DNA of 64,000 bases from an uncultured Bacilli bacterium. Its GTDB lineage: Bacteria > Bacillota_I > Bacilli_A > RF39 > UBA660. The notes under the pieces were generated by a model that saw only the letters and a list, made by a program, of their open reading frames with translations, had not been told where the DNA came from and searched no databases. The stretch is from positions 12,022-76,021 of the forward strand of contig CAKPHC010000007.1 of assembly GCA_934155645.1 (NCBI GenBank). The letters run 5' to 3'. Position 1 is the stretch's first letter; each line of letters opens with the position of its first letter. A program made the position numbers and the translations under genes. Positions 23,660-31,445 of the stretch are shown here, piece by piece.

Positions 23660-24421
23660 TTATTGTCGAAAATACTTAGATAATTCTTCTTTTTCACTCC
23701 TAGTTTTATTTTTATCAAATATGACGTGTTTGTAATCTCTTGACATATTGCCAATACTCTTAATAACCTTTATTTTGGGGAATTTATAATCTTTTATATA
23801 TCTTTCAAGTAAGAATTTATTAAAGTAAAACTTCTCTTTTTTTAACTCATCTGTCAATTTACAAAATACTAGGATTATAACCATGAATAAACTTAAGGAT
23901 AAATCCATTTCTTTTTTAAAAATAATTATAATAATACTAAGTATTACTAAGTAAGATATTCCTATAGTCATTTTAAAACTCTTTCTAAAAGATAGAAAAT
24001 AATTCAAAACTATATTAAGAAGTTTTCCTCCATCTAATGGATATATAGGTAATAGATTAAAAAATAAAATAGATAAATGATAACTCTTAAATAATTCTAA
24101 ATTATTGTTTTCTAGAAAAAAAGTCATGATAAAAAAATATATAATTTGAATAATAGGTCCTGCTAACATAATTAACAGTTCCTCTTTTTTAGGTTTATTT
24201 AAATCGTCATTAAATTTAGTGTATCCCCCATATGGATAGAAATATATTTTATCTACGTTCCATCCTAACAACTTGGCCATAGAATAATGTCCTAATTCAT
24301 GAATAAAAATTATACTTGAAAAGAATATTACGTTTTTAAATAGTCCTGATGCTAAGGAAATAATAATGATACCTAAGTATAATGGATGAATATAACTTAT
24401 TTTAAATATAGTCTTTATAAT
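23660..24421 (-). CDS. spoIVFB: Sporulation site-2 protease SpoIVFB, no canonical start codon
   Basis: Intramembrane M50 metalloprotease that removes the pro-sequence of sigma-K in the mother cell. The zinc motif HELGH lies just before the ATG at 24280, so that ATG cannot be the true start. In-frame codons run back to a TAG at 24422-24424 and include no ATG, GTG or TTG; ATT 24421 follows AAGGGA by about 9 bases and is the best candidate, giving about 253 residues. The second motif NLLPIYPLDGG is intact. The frame overlaps spoIVFA by 20 bp; a frameshift from spoIVFA is the alternative. Confidence 0.85.
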   Translation of the reverse strand: MIKTIFKISYIHPLYLGIIIISLASGLFKNVIFFSSIIFIHELGHYSMAKLLGWNVDKIYFYPYGGYTKFNDDLNKPKKEELLIMLAGPIIQIIYFFIMTFFLENNNLELFKSYHLSILFFNLLPIYPLDGGKLLNIVLNYFLSFRKSFKMTIGISYLVILSIIIIIFKKEMDLSLSLFMVIILVFCKLTDELKKEKFYFNKFLLERYIKDYKFPKIKVIKSIGNMSRDYKHVIFDKNKTRSEKEELSKYFRQ

Positions 24422-24998
24422 CTAGATATTTCCCTTCTTTTTGAAATACTAAGTAAAGTTTATCATCTATAGTTTCCCCTAATAAAGCACCTTTACTAAC
24501 ATAATCATATATTTTTATATCACCAATTGATACATTTCCATACCATACATCTATTCCATTAATTTGTTGTACTATAATAGTATTACCATAGTTTTCTTTA
24601 TTACCAATGAATACTACTATACCACTTTCAATAATAGGTACTAAATAATTATTATTAACACTTAATTTAACTCCATCTTTGTATAAACTAGCTTCATTAT
24701 ATTTTAATTTCTCATTAAATACTTTCTCATCAGTAGGTGCTATATTATCAAAAGGTAATATATTTCCAAAATACTTTTTATATAAGTTATTGATATAAGC
24801 AAAAGAAAATTGGTCTTCATAAACAACCTTACCTATTTTATCTTTTAGTTTTGGATTTATTTTTATTACTATTAATAAACTAACGAATATAATTAGACAT
24901 ATTAATATTTTAGTTATCATTTTATAAAGAAATTTATGATTATTTGTACTTTCTTTAATATTCTTTTTCTTATTGTAAAATTTACTTAATTCTTCCAC
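24402..24998 (-). CDS. spoIVFA: SpoIVFA, regulator of the sigma-K processing protease
   Basis: About 198 residues: one membrane helix (about 28-46) and a C-terminal degenerate LytM/M23 domain (about 115-195, IESGIVVFIGNKENYGN) that lacks the zinc His ligands. This is the form of SpoIVFA, which holds SpoIVFB inactive in the forespore outer membrane until signalled. GTG 24998 follows GGGTGAT and is preferred over GTG 25007. Position between mreD and spoIVFB matches the Bacillus mre-min-spoIVF region, with minCD missing. Confidence 0.83.
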   Translation of the reverse strand: MEELSKFYNKKKNIKESTNNHKFLYKMITKILICLIIFVSLLIVIKINPKLKDKIGKVVYEDQFSFAYINNLYKKYFGNILPFDNIAPTDEKVFNEKLKYNEASLYKDGVKLSVNNNYLVPIIESGIVVFIGNKENYGNTIIVQQINGIDVWYGNVSIGDIKIYDYVSKGALLGETIDDKLYLVFQKEGKYLDYKDYI

Positions 24999-25024
24999 TA
25001 TTATCACCCATTATAAGGTATTAT

Positions 25025-25498
25025 CTAATAGTTAAATTTAGAACTTTTTTTAGTTATCTTATATAAAATTAATCCATATACTATGTTTAATAGTAATGAG
25101 TGTGTAAATTTATATAAGTAATTATTAAAGATAAAGTTATTGCTTAGTATTGATAATATTAGAAAATATATTCCATCAAAGATAGTCATTACTATTAGTA
25201 TTTCTAAAATTATGATGAAAAGATTATCTTCCAATATTTTTTTCATTAGTTTTATACTTATCATTACACAAAAGAATAATATAAAAGATAATAATATATT
25301 ACTCATGTATAGACTTCCATAAATAATAGATACCTCTAAATATAATTTTATAAAGTCTTTGTCATTATATAAGAATATTAAACATATTACTGTACACATT
25401 GGAGTAAAGTAAGTAAGATTATTTATATTATATAAAGTAATGTTAGGAATTAATCCATCTAATAAAAGTGATATTAGTAATATTATTATCTTTTTCAT
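25025..25498 (-). CDS. mreD: Rod-shape protein MreD
   Basis: A 157-residue, almost entirely hydrophobic protein with five predicted membrane helices and an LLDGLIPN segment near the start, as in MreD. It works with MreC and RodA/PBP2 in sidewall peptidoglycan synthesis. Its ATG overlaps the mreC stop by 4 bp. Sequence conservation in MreD is low, so the call leans on position. Confidence 0.8.
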   Translation of the reverse strand: MKKIIILLISLLLDGLIPNITLYNINNLTYFTPMCTVICLIFLYNDKDFIKLYLEVSIIYGSLYMSNILLSFILFFCVMISIKLMKKILEDNLFIIILEILIVMTIFDGIYFLILSILSNNFIFNNYLYKFTHSLLLNIVYGLILYKITKKSSKFNY

Positions 25499-26235
25499 TT
25501 AGATTTCCTTATTAAGACTGATACAAATCTAATATCATCTAAATTGCTTGTTCTTGTTATATAGGCTTTCTTACTTAGTCCAAATTTATCACTTTCTATT
25601 TTTGATACTTTTCCTATTGTAATACCTGATGGATATATATCACTTAATCCACTAGTGGTTACTATATCTCCAATGTTAAAAACATAATTATTATCTATTC
25701 CACTAATTATTAAATTATTATTATCATCTTGTTCTAAAATCTTATTGATACTGTTATTGTTACTCCAAAGTTTTACTGATATTTTATTATTACTTAAGTT
25801 ACTAGTAATTAATTTTACTACTGAAGTAGTTAATCCTGGTTTTTCTATTCTTCCTACTAATCCATAACCATCTATTACTGCCATACCTTCTTTTAGATTA
25901 TCTTTTGTTCCTTTATTAATAGTAATTTCGCTATTCCAATATGAGGTATTTCTATTTATTACAGTCGCATTAACTATATCGAATTCTGTTAAGGTGTTAT
26001 CTATTTTTAATACTTCTTTCATATCTTTTAGTTCTTGTTCTAATTCATTTTCTCTTTTAGAGAATACTATTTTTTCATTATTACTAGGTATGGCATGAAT
26101 GGGAAAATAAAATATATCTTTAAGTATATAGGAAAAGTTCCAATTATATTTAATAGAAAAAAATAGCATTATAAAAGATAATAATGCGGTTAAAATAATC
26201 ATAATTATTCTTCGTTTAATTGCTAGTTTTTTCAT
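25495..26235 (-). CDS. mreC: Rod-shape protein MreC
   Basis: A 246-residue bitopic protein: membrane helix at about 10-28, coiled coil at about 52-76 (Lys/Glu-rich), then the MreC beta domain with INKGTKDNLKEGMAVID and GLVGRIEKPGLTTSVVKLITS. It links the elongation machinery outside the membrane. In most Bacillota mreB precedes it; here radC is directly upstream (8 bp) and mreB is absent from the window, so MreB must be elsewhere or lacking. Confidence 0.92.
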   Translation of the reverse strand: MKKLAIKRRIIMIILTALLSFIMLFFSIKYNWNFSYILKDIFYFPIHAIPSNNEKIVFSKRENELEQELKDMKEVLKIDNTLTEFDIVNATVINRNTSYWNSEITINKGTKDNLKEGMAVIDGYGLVGRIEKPGLTTSVVKLITSNLSNNKISVKLWSNNNSINKILEQDDNNNLIISGIDNNYVFNIGDIVTTSGLSDIYPSGITIGKVSKIESDKFGLSKKAYITRTSNLDDIRFVSVLIRKSK

Positions 26236-26243
26236 TAATCCTC

Positions 26244-26924
26244 CTAAATTATGCCATGGTCATTAAAACTGTAATAATCTTCATCCCCCATTATTATGTG
26301 GTCAAGAATAGGAATATTTTGGATTCTTCCTACTTCTACTAATGCTTTAGTAAATACAATATCATCTTTAGATGGCGTTACATCTCCACTTGGATGATTA
26401 TGCATACATATAATCCCTGTTGCTGATGATAAATATGCATATTTAAATACTTCCCTTGGATGTACTACACTTCGATTTACTGTTCCCATAAATAATAGTT
26501 TCCTTTCAATAAACTCATTTTTATTATTTAAATAAATGCAGTAGAAATATTCTTGTTTTTTATCAAGAAAGAGATTTTTATTATTTAAGTAAATATCTCT
26601 AGGATTGTTGTATTTTATTTTACTTGTTCTTTTCTCAATATTTATTCTTTTTCCTAATTCAATTGTTGCTAGAAGTTCTATTGCTTTTACTTTTCCTATT
26701 CCTTTTACTTCTAATAATTTATTTATTGTCATTTCTTTTAAATCAGTTATATTGTCAACTAAATTTAAGATATCTAGTGCTAGTAGTTTTACCGACTTGT
26801 TTTTTGTTCCTGTTTTTAAGATAATTGCTAATAATTCTTCATTTGATAAAGCATTTACTCCTTGACTAAGCAATCTTTCTCTAGGACGTTCTTCTTCTTT
26901 TATGTCTTTTATAAGATAATTCAT
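26244..26924 (-). CDS. radC: RadC/JAB-domain protein
   Basis: A 226-residue protein with an N-terminal UPF0758 helix-hairpin-helix segment (RPRERLLSQGVNALSNEE near residues 13-30, EVKGIGKVKA near 70) and a C-terminal JAMM-like metalloprotease domain, motif HNHPSGDVTPS followed by Asp. Despite its name a DNA repair role is not established. The radC-mreCD synteny is conserved in Bacillota. Ribosome site GGGGGG. Confidence 0.92.
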   Translation of the reverse strand: MNYLIKDIKEEERPRERLLSQGVNALSNEELLAIILKTGTKNKSVKLLALDILNLVDNITDLKEMTINKLLEVKGIGKVKAIELLATIELGKRINIEKRTSKIKYNNPRDIYLNNKNLFLDKKQEYFYCIYLNNKNEFIERKLLFMGTVNRSVVHPREVFKYAYLSSATGIICMHNHPSGDVTPSKDDIVFTKALVEVGRIQNIPILDHIIMGDEDYYSFNDHGII

Positions 26925-26967
26925 ATAATCCCCCCAATTATATTATTATCTTTATCTTTTGAATTTC

Positions 26968-27417
26968 CTAATCTTCTAGGACGATTTCTTCATAACTTGA
27001 TAGAATTACATCATTAATCGACATTATGTCTTCATTACTTGTTGCAGTATCTAATAGAATATCAAATTGCTCTAAATTACTTATAAATTCTATATTATTA
27101 ATTACACTTTTTTTGATAGTTACATCAATATTTTGTTCATGAAAGACATTAGCTACTTTTTTAGCATTATCTTTTTTGGTACTCATCCCTACATATACAT
27201 AGTATTTTTTATTATTTTCAATTACTGTATAGTTTTCAATGTTAGTAATATGTTTTTGCATTTCTTCCTTGGAATCATATACACCTAATTGTAATAGATA
27301 TGAATTGTATTTATTGTCTAGGTGTTGTTCTTTTTCATATTGTTTGTAAAAGGCGTTTCCTAGAATAAGTCCTGATAAGATAGCTAGAATTGTTAGAATT
27401 AAAAACTTTTTATTCAT
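26968..27417 (-). CDS. SPOR-domain membrane protein, SpoIIB-like
   Basis: A 149-residue bitopic protein with an N-terminal membrane helix (about 4-22) and a SPOR-like domain (about 40-105: YLLQLGVYDSKEEMQ ... YYVYVGMSTKKDNAKKVA). SPOR domains bind denuded glycan at septa. In Bacillus spoIIB, a SPOR protein acting in septal engulfment, is located next to maf-radC-mreB, the same neighbourhood as here, so a SpoIIB-like role is inferred. A stretch of about 45 extra C-terminal residues is unassigned. Confidence 0.7.
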   Translation of the reverse strand: MNKKFLILTILAILSGLILGNAFYKQYEKEQHLDNKYNSYLLQLGVYDSKEEMQKHITNIENYTVIENNKKYYVYVGMSTKKDNAKKVANVFHEQNIDVTIKKSVINNIEFISNLEQFDILLDTATSNEDIMSINDVILSSYEEIVLED

Positions 27418-27479
27418 ATATTATCACCACTATTATGATACAAAAAATGATAATCGAAATGTGTCGAATAAAAAGGCAA

Positions 27480-27504
27480 AAGAAAAAAGTTCTTACGAAC
27501 TTTT
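27480..27504 (-). terminator. Intrinsic terminator after proS
   Basis: Perfect stem AAAAGTTC / GAACTTTT with loop GTAA and a T-rich tail on the minus strand. A near-copy of this hairpin ends spoVAE at 46987-47016. Confidence 0.88.
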
Positions 27505-27506
27505 AA

Positions 27507-28934
27507 TTAATATTGTTTTCCAAAGTAAATTTTAGTAACAGCTTTATCGCCACAGCAAACGCAAGGTCCATCTGGCGCTTCATCATCAATTATACAACGT
27601 GATTTGATTCCTAATTCTTCTTTGATTTTATCTTCGCAGGCTTGGTTACCACACCAATTAACTTTGATAAATCCATTTTTATTAGTTGCAATATCTTTCA
27701 TTTCTTCATAATTATTTGCTGTATAAATCATACTGTTACGTCTTGATAATGCTTTATCATACATATCTTTTTGAATTGTCACTAGTAATTCTTGTACTTT
27801 AGGTAGTACTTCAGTAGTATTAACTTGGATTTTTTCTAAAGTATCACGTCTTACAAGTGTTACTACATTAGTTTCTAAATCTCTTTTACCTATTTCTATT
27901 CTTATTGGGTATCCTTTTACCTCAGCTTCTGCAAATCTAAATCCTGGTGTTTTATCAGTATTATCTACTTTAACAGTTATATCGTTTTCTTTTAATTGAT
28001 TTGTAATATTGTTAGTTAATTCTTCTATTCTAGAATCATTTCCGATAGGTATAACAATTACTTGAGTTGGTGCGATATTAGGAGGTAATACTAGTCCTCT
28101 ATCATCACCATGAGTCATTATTATGGCTCCTATCATCCTAGTAGAGCATCCCCATGATGTTTGATATGGTGTTTCTAGTTTATTTTCTTTGTTTAAGAAT
28201 TGAATATTAAATGCTTTAGCAAAATGGTTTCCAAAGTAATGACTTGTACCATTTTGTAGTGCTACTCCATTATACATCATCGCTTCAAGTGAGTATGTTT
28301 CTTCAGCACCTGCAAATTTTTCTTTATCAGTTTTTCTACCTACTATTACTGGAAGTGCTAGATAGTTTCTTTGAAAATTTTCATATACTCCTAGCATTTT
28401 TAGTGTTTCTTCTTTAGCCTCTTTGCTAGTTGCATGCATTGTATGACCTTCTTGCCATAGTATTTCTCTACTTCTTAAGAAAGGTCTAGTTTCTTTTTCC
28501 CATCTAACAATAGTGCACCATTGGTTATAAAGTTTAGGTAAATCACGATAAGATTTAATTATTTTACTATAATGTTCACAAAATAAAACTTCACTAGTCG
28601 GTCTAACACACATTTTTTCATCTAGTTTTGCACTTCCGCCTTGAGTAACCCATGCTACTTCTGGAGCAAAACCTTCTACGTGCTCTTTTTCAATATTTAA
28701 TAGACTTTCTGGTATAAACATAGGCATTTGTACATTTTCATGTCCTGTATCTTTAAACATTTTGTCTAATACTTTTTGGATGTTCTCCCATATAGCATAT
28801 CCGTATGGACGAATAATCATACTTCCTTTAACTGATGAGTAATCTACTAAATCAGCTTTTTTGCATACATCTGTATACCATTTTCCAAAGTCTTCATCAC
28901 GACCAGTTATTTCTTTTACTTGTTTGTCATTCAT
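27507..28934 (-). CDS. proS: Prolyl-tRNA synthetase (short, eukaryote/archaeon-like type)
   Basis: A 475-residue class II synthetase charging tRNA-Pro in the cytoplasm. It is the compact form lacking the bacterial editing insertion: motif 2 CTIVRWEKETRPFLRSREILWQEGHT region, motif 3 GDDRGLVLPPNIAP, an anticodon domain, and a C-terminal zinc-type domain with Cys (CGNQACEDK, CVCCGDKAV). Start ATG 28934 follows GAAGGGA; ATG 28955 lacks a ribosome site. Confidence 0.95.
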   Translation of the reverse strand: MNDKQVKEITGRDEDFGKWYTDVCKKADLVDYSSVKGSMIIRPYGYAIWENIQKVLDKMFKDTGHENVQMPMFIPESLLNIEKEHVEGFAPEVAWVTQGGSAKLDEKMCVRPTSEVLFCEHYSKIIKSYRDLPKLYNQWCTIVRWEKETRPFLRSREILWQEGHTMHATSKEAKEETLKMLGVYENFQRNYLALPVIVGRKTDKEKFAGAEETYSLEAMMYNGVALQNGTSHYFGNHFAKAFNIQFLNKENKLETPYQTSWGCSTRMIGAIIMTHGDDRGLVLPPNIAPTQVIVIPIGNDSRIEELTNNITNQLKENDITVKVDNTDKTPGFRFAEAEVKGYPIRIEIGKRDLETNVVTLVRRDTLEKIQVNTTEVLPKVQELLVTIQKDMYDKALSRRNSMIYTANNYEEMKDIATNKNGFIKVNWCGNQACEDKIKEELGIKSRCIIDDEAPDGPCVCCGDKAVTKIYFGKQY

Positions 28935-28986
28935 AATAAATCTTCCCTTCAACATATTTCTTTTTTATTATAAGGCATTTCTTGTT

Positions 28987-29010
28987 AAAAAAAAAGACTT
29001 TTTAGTCTTT
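28987..29010 (-). terminator. Intrinsic terminator after the zinc-ribbon gene
   Basis: Perfect stem AAAGACT / AGTCTTT, loop AAAA, then a T run on the minus strand. Confidence 0.9.
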
Positions 29011-29011
29011 A

Positions 29012-29191
29012 TTAGTTAGCATTATTAGTTGCATTTCTTTTTTCTGCTTTTTTCTTATCACGACATGCTTTACATCTTTTTGGTTCATTAGTAAAACCTT
29101 TTTCAGCATAGAATTCTTGATCTCTTGCAGTAAAAGTAAATTCAGTACCACAATCTACACATTTGATTGTTTTATCTTTATACTCAGCCAT
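29012..29191 (-). CDS. Small zinc-ribbon protein
   Basis: A 59-residue protein not seen when only longer frames are considered. Two Cys pairs, CVDCG (residues 11-15) and CKACRDKK (about 42-49), frame a TFTARDQEFYAEKGF segment, matching the small probable zinc-ribbon (CxxC-x26-CxxC) family common in Bacillota. The C-terminus is Lys-rich, suggesting nucleic-acid or ribosome binding. Ribosome site AAGGAGGG. Function unknown. Confidence 0.85.
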   Translation of the reverse strand: MAEYKDKTIKCVDCGTEFTFTARDQEFYAEKGFTNEPKRCKACRDKKKAEKRNATNNAN

Positions 29192-29369
29192 CTTTTTTTC
29201 CCTCCTTAATTTAAATATTGGAACGTTCTAGAGACATTATTTTATCTTTTTTTAAATTAAGAGAGAATAATAGTCAAAATACAAGTTCAGTGAACTTCTT
29301 CACTTAGTTAAGTGTAGCACACTACTATAAATTATGCAAGGAGTTTAACATTAATTACAAAGAAGTATT

Positions 29370-29466
29370 TTTTGTAGAAGAAAAGAACTTTTATTGTAAA
29401 AGTCCTTTGCCTCATTTCTATAATTTTGCTACTATCTACTTTACTAGTATTGGTAATAGGAAAATA
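29370..29466 (+). pseudogene. Degenerate copy of a hydrophobic type I toxin peptide
   Basis: Codons for about 29 residues (start KKRTFIVKVLCLISI) align with the intact small peptide at 29738, but the initiator position reads TAG instead of ATG and no ribosome site or promoter precedes it. Downstream elements of the locus, including the opposite-strand promoter, are kept. It looks like an upstream tandem copy whose toxin was inactivated. Confidence 0.7.
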
Positions 29467-29565
29467 GACCCCTTTCATTTCTGATTAAGTGTCACCCTAT
29501 ATGAGACGACATTCAACGTAGCAAAGCTGAATGTTCCCTTTGTGTAAGCAAAGACGATTGCTTAC
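29460..29565 (-). ncRNA. Putative antitoxin RNA of the degenerate locus
   Basis: Promoter TTGACA (29595-29600), 17-bp spacer, TATTAT (29572-29577) on the minus strand, followed by stem-loops with GTGTAAGC / GCTTACAC and ACATTCA / TGAATGT, running antisense toward the dead toxin frame. Could act on the neighbouring intact toxin mRNA. End not defined. Confidence 0.5.
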
Positions 29566-29642
29566 ACATCAATAATAACATTGCCTATTTATATTGTCAA
29601 AATGAATTTAATAATTTTTATTAAAAAAATGTACTTGTTCGA

Positions 29643-29672
29643 TTGTTTTTATAAACACATCTATTATATAAT
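29643..29672 (+). promoter_or_regulatory. Promoter of the toxin peptide mRNA
   Basis: TTGTTT (29643-29648), 18-bp spacer, TATAAT (29667-29672). Downstream, TTTTTAGGAAC at the presumed mRNA start is shared with the locus at 45.2 kb. Confidence 0.7.
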
Positions 29673-29737
29673 TCTTTTTAGGAACATTTGGTTGTTGAGT
29701 GTCGTCCTCCAATCTTGATAAAGAAAGGAGGGATACA

Positions 29738-29830
29738 ATGAAGAAAAGAACTTTTATAATAAAAGTCCTTTGTCTTATTGCTATCATTTTATTACTCCTT
29801 ACCTTATTGGTAATAGCAATAAAAATATAG
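29738..29830 (+). CDS. Small hydrophobic peptide, putative type I toxin
   Basis: A 30-residue peptide: basic start MKKRTFIIK and a hydrophobic helix rich in Leu and Ile. Ribosome site AAAGGAGGG is strong but can pair with TCCTCC 25-30 bases upstream, which would hide it in the full-length mRNA, a known trait of type I toxins. A convergent antisense RNA overlaps the stop codon and 3' end. Known relatives by layout are TxpA/RatA and BsrG/SR4 of Bacillus; sequence homology to a named family is not claimed. Toxicity is inferred. Confidence 0.72.
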   Translation: MKKRTFIIKVLCLIAIILLLLTLLVIAIKI

Positions 29831-29933
29831 ACACTCTGTATTTGTAGAGTGTCTCCCCATCATAGAGGATGACATTCAACGTGACAAAACTGAATGTTCC
29901 TCTTTTTTATTATATGTAAGATTTCTTACTTAC
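29820..29933 (-). ncRNA. Putative antitoxin antisense RNA
   Basis: Minus-strand promoter TTGACA (29963-29968), 17-bp spacer, TATTAT (29940-29945) gives a start near 29933. The transcript would end at a perfect hairpin AGACACTCT / AGAGTGTCT (29829-29854) followed by TATATTTTTATT. It overlaps the toxin stop codon and the whole 3' untranslated region. Confidence 0.68.
29865..29908 (+). terminator. Terminator of the toxin mRNA
   Basis: Stem GAGGA-(TG)-ACATTCA / TGAATGT-TCCTC with a 2-base bulge, followed by six T on the plus strand. The same ACATTCA / TGAATGT element is found in all three loci. Confidence 0.8.
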
Positions 29934-29970
29934 ATACTAATAATAACATAAATAATTATTCATGTCAAAA

Positions 29971-31176
29971 CTAGAAATTAAACATTATCCACTCTGGTTT
30001 TAATATTAGAAGGATTCCTATTATAAGCATAATTAATCCTCCAATTAAGTGAGTATATTTTGTATATTTAGTAGTTACTCCTGTTACCTTTAAAGTAAAC
30101 ATCGCTACATTGAATACAATTAAATCATCTAACATAAAGAAGAATATATAAATTAATATATAAAGACTAGACATTTCCGTACTTACTTCATTAAGTGCTA
30201 AAATGTTAGTAAATAATACTGGTAGTCCTGCTGAACACGCTAGTTCTACAACATTAACAGATACTGCTAATGCAATAACTCCTAAGCTTGCTAATAAAAG
30301 ACTTTTTTCATGAGTAAATTTCTTTATTCTTTCAAATATTTTCTTTCTCTTTTTATCATCAACTACTTGGCAACCAGCATCTTTTTTTCTTTCTTTTAAA
30401 TAACTTCTTATATTTATTAAGGCTCCTACTAAAGCTACAACGGCAATTACTATTTGAATCCATCTTATCTCTGTTACTCGCATAACGAAGTTAAGCCATG
30501 CAACCATAAATAGTAAATAAACAGCGGCTGAAGTTGCTATAAATAATGAACCTAAATACCACATTTTCTTTTTATCTTTCATTCCTAATAACATACTTAT
30601 TAAGAATATTAATACCCACATAGCACAAGGATTAAAGCCATCAACCAATCCTATAACAACGGCGATTAATGGTAAACTAACTTTTTTAGGATCTACTTTT
30701 CCTAGTACCGGTAAGTCAACATGATTATCTACTTTAACATCACTTTGAGCTATATACTCTTCGGCATTTTCCTCAGTTATTTCACCTAATTCAATACCAC
30801 CTACAATATCAATATAGCCACCTTTTCTATAAGACTTAATAATGTTTTCAATTTCTAATTTTGTTGAATTATTAAATCCTACACGATATTTGCTACCTAT
30901 TACTGTATATGGTACATATGGAGTTTCTCCATTTATTAGTTTTTGTACTTTATCTAATAATGCACTATTTTCTTTATTTTGAGTAACTTCATATAAATGA
31001 ACTCTTATAGATTTATCACTTTTTTCAAGTTCAGATAAATACTCTTTTTCTTCTTTGCAGTGAGGACATGTAATTGAATAAAATAAATGAATATCAATAA
31101 CTTCTTCCTCTGCTTTTACTCCTATTGGTAATAATAGAAATAAAAACATAAAAAATAATAATAATTTCTTTTTCAT
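29971..31176 (-). CDS. Thioredoxin-domain plus DsbD/CcdA-like membrane electron-transfer protein
   Basis: A 401-residue protein with a signal peptide (1-22), an external glutaredoxin/thioredoxin-like domain with the active site SITCPHCKEE (about 34-43) and a cis-Pro loop TPYVPYT (about 85-91), then a six-helix membrane domain from about 170. That domain has GLVDGFNPCAMWVL and VNVVELACSAGLP, each with the single conserved Cys of the CcdA/DsbD transporter family. It probably moves electrons from cytoplasmic thioredoxin to the outside. The next gene encodes a small thioredoxin that could be its donor. Confidence 0.85.
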   Translation of the reverse strand: MKKKLLLFFMFLFLLLPIGVKAEEEVIDIHLFYSITCPHCKEEKEYLSELEKSDKSIRVHLYEVTQNKENSALLDKVQKLINGETPYVPYTVIGSKYRVGFNNSTKLEIENIIKSYRKGGYIDIVGGIELGEITEENAEEYIAQSDVKVDNHVDLPVLGKVDPKKVSLPLIAVVIGLVDGFNPCAMWVLIFLISMLLGMKDKKKMWYLGSLFIATSAAVYLLFMVAWLNFVMRVTEIRWIQIVIAVVALVGALINIRSYLKERKKDAGCQVVDDKKRKKIFERIKKFTHEKSLLLASLGVIALAVSVNVVELACSAGLPVLFTNILALNEVSTEMSSLYILIYIFFFMLDDLIVFNVAMFTLKVTGVTTKYTKYTHLIGGLIMLIIGILLILKPEWIMFNF

Positions 31177-31184
31177 TGTGACAC

Positions 31185-31445
31185 CTACTTATATTTGTTT
31201 ATTACTTCTTCTATTTCTTTTACTGTTTTCTCACCATTTAATCTATCTACTTCTATATCATCTTTATAAAAAATTGCTACTGGAAGTAAAGTGCCTGGAT
31301 TATATGTTTTTACTATATCTTCATCCATATCATAATCATAATTAATTATTTCGATATCTGAATGCTCTTCTTCTATTTTTTTCCATACTTTGTGCATTGA
31401 TAGGCACCCACCACACCACATAGCATTAATTCTTATTATTTTCAT
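31185..31445 (-). CDS. Small thioredoxin-like protein
   Basis: An 86-residue cytoplasmic thioredoxin fold, shorter than the usual 105. The active site is AMWCGGCLSMH (residues 8-18) and the cis-Pro is in LLPVAIF (about 54-60). It starts one base inside the stop of the cysteine desulfurase gene and is followed after 8 bp by the membrane electron carrier, so the three genes form an operon linking sulfur transfer and thiol redox. Confidence 0.85.
   Translation of the reverse strand: MKIIRINAMWCGGCLSMHKVWKKIEEEHSDIEIINYDYDMDEDIVKTYNPGTLLPVAIFYKDDIEVDRLNGEKTVKEIEEVINKYK

Noticed and set aside
24280..24282. ATG 24280 as the start of spoIVFB
   Set aside because: It would leave out the HELGH zinc motif, which is in frame just upstream.
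29219..29231. GAACGTTC as an SOS/LexA box upstream of the zinc-ribbon gene
   Set aside because: The 4-base spacer of the Gram-positive LexA site is missing; just a short palindrome.
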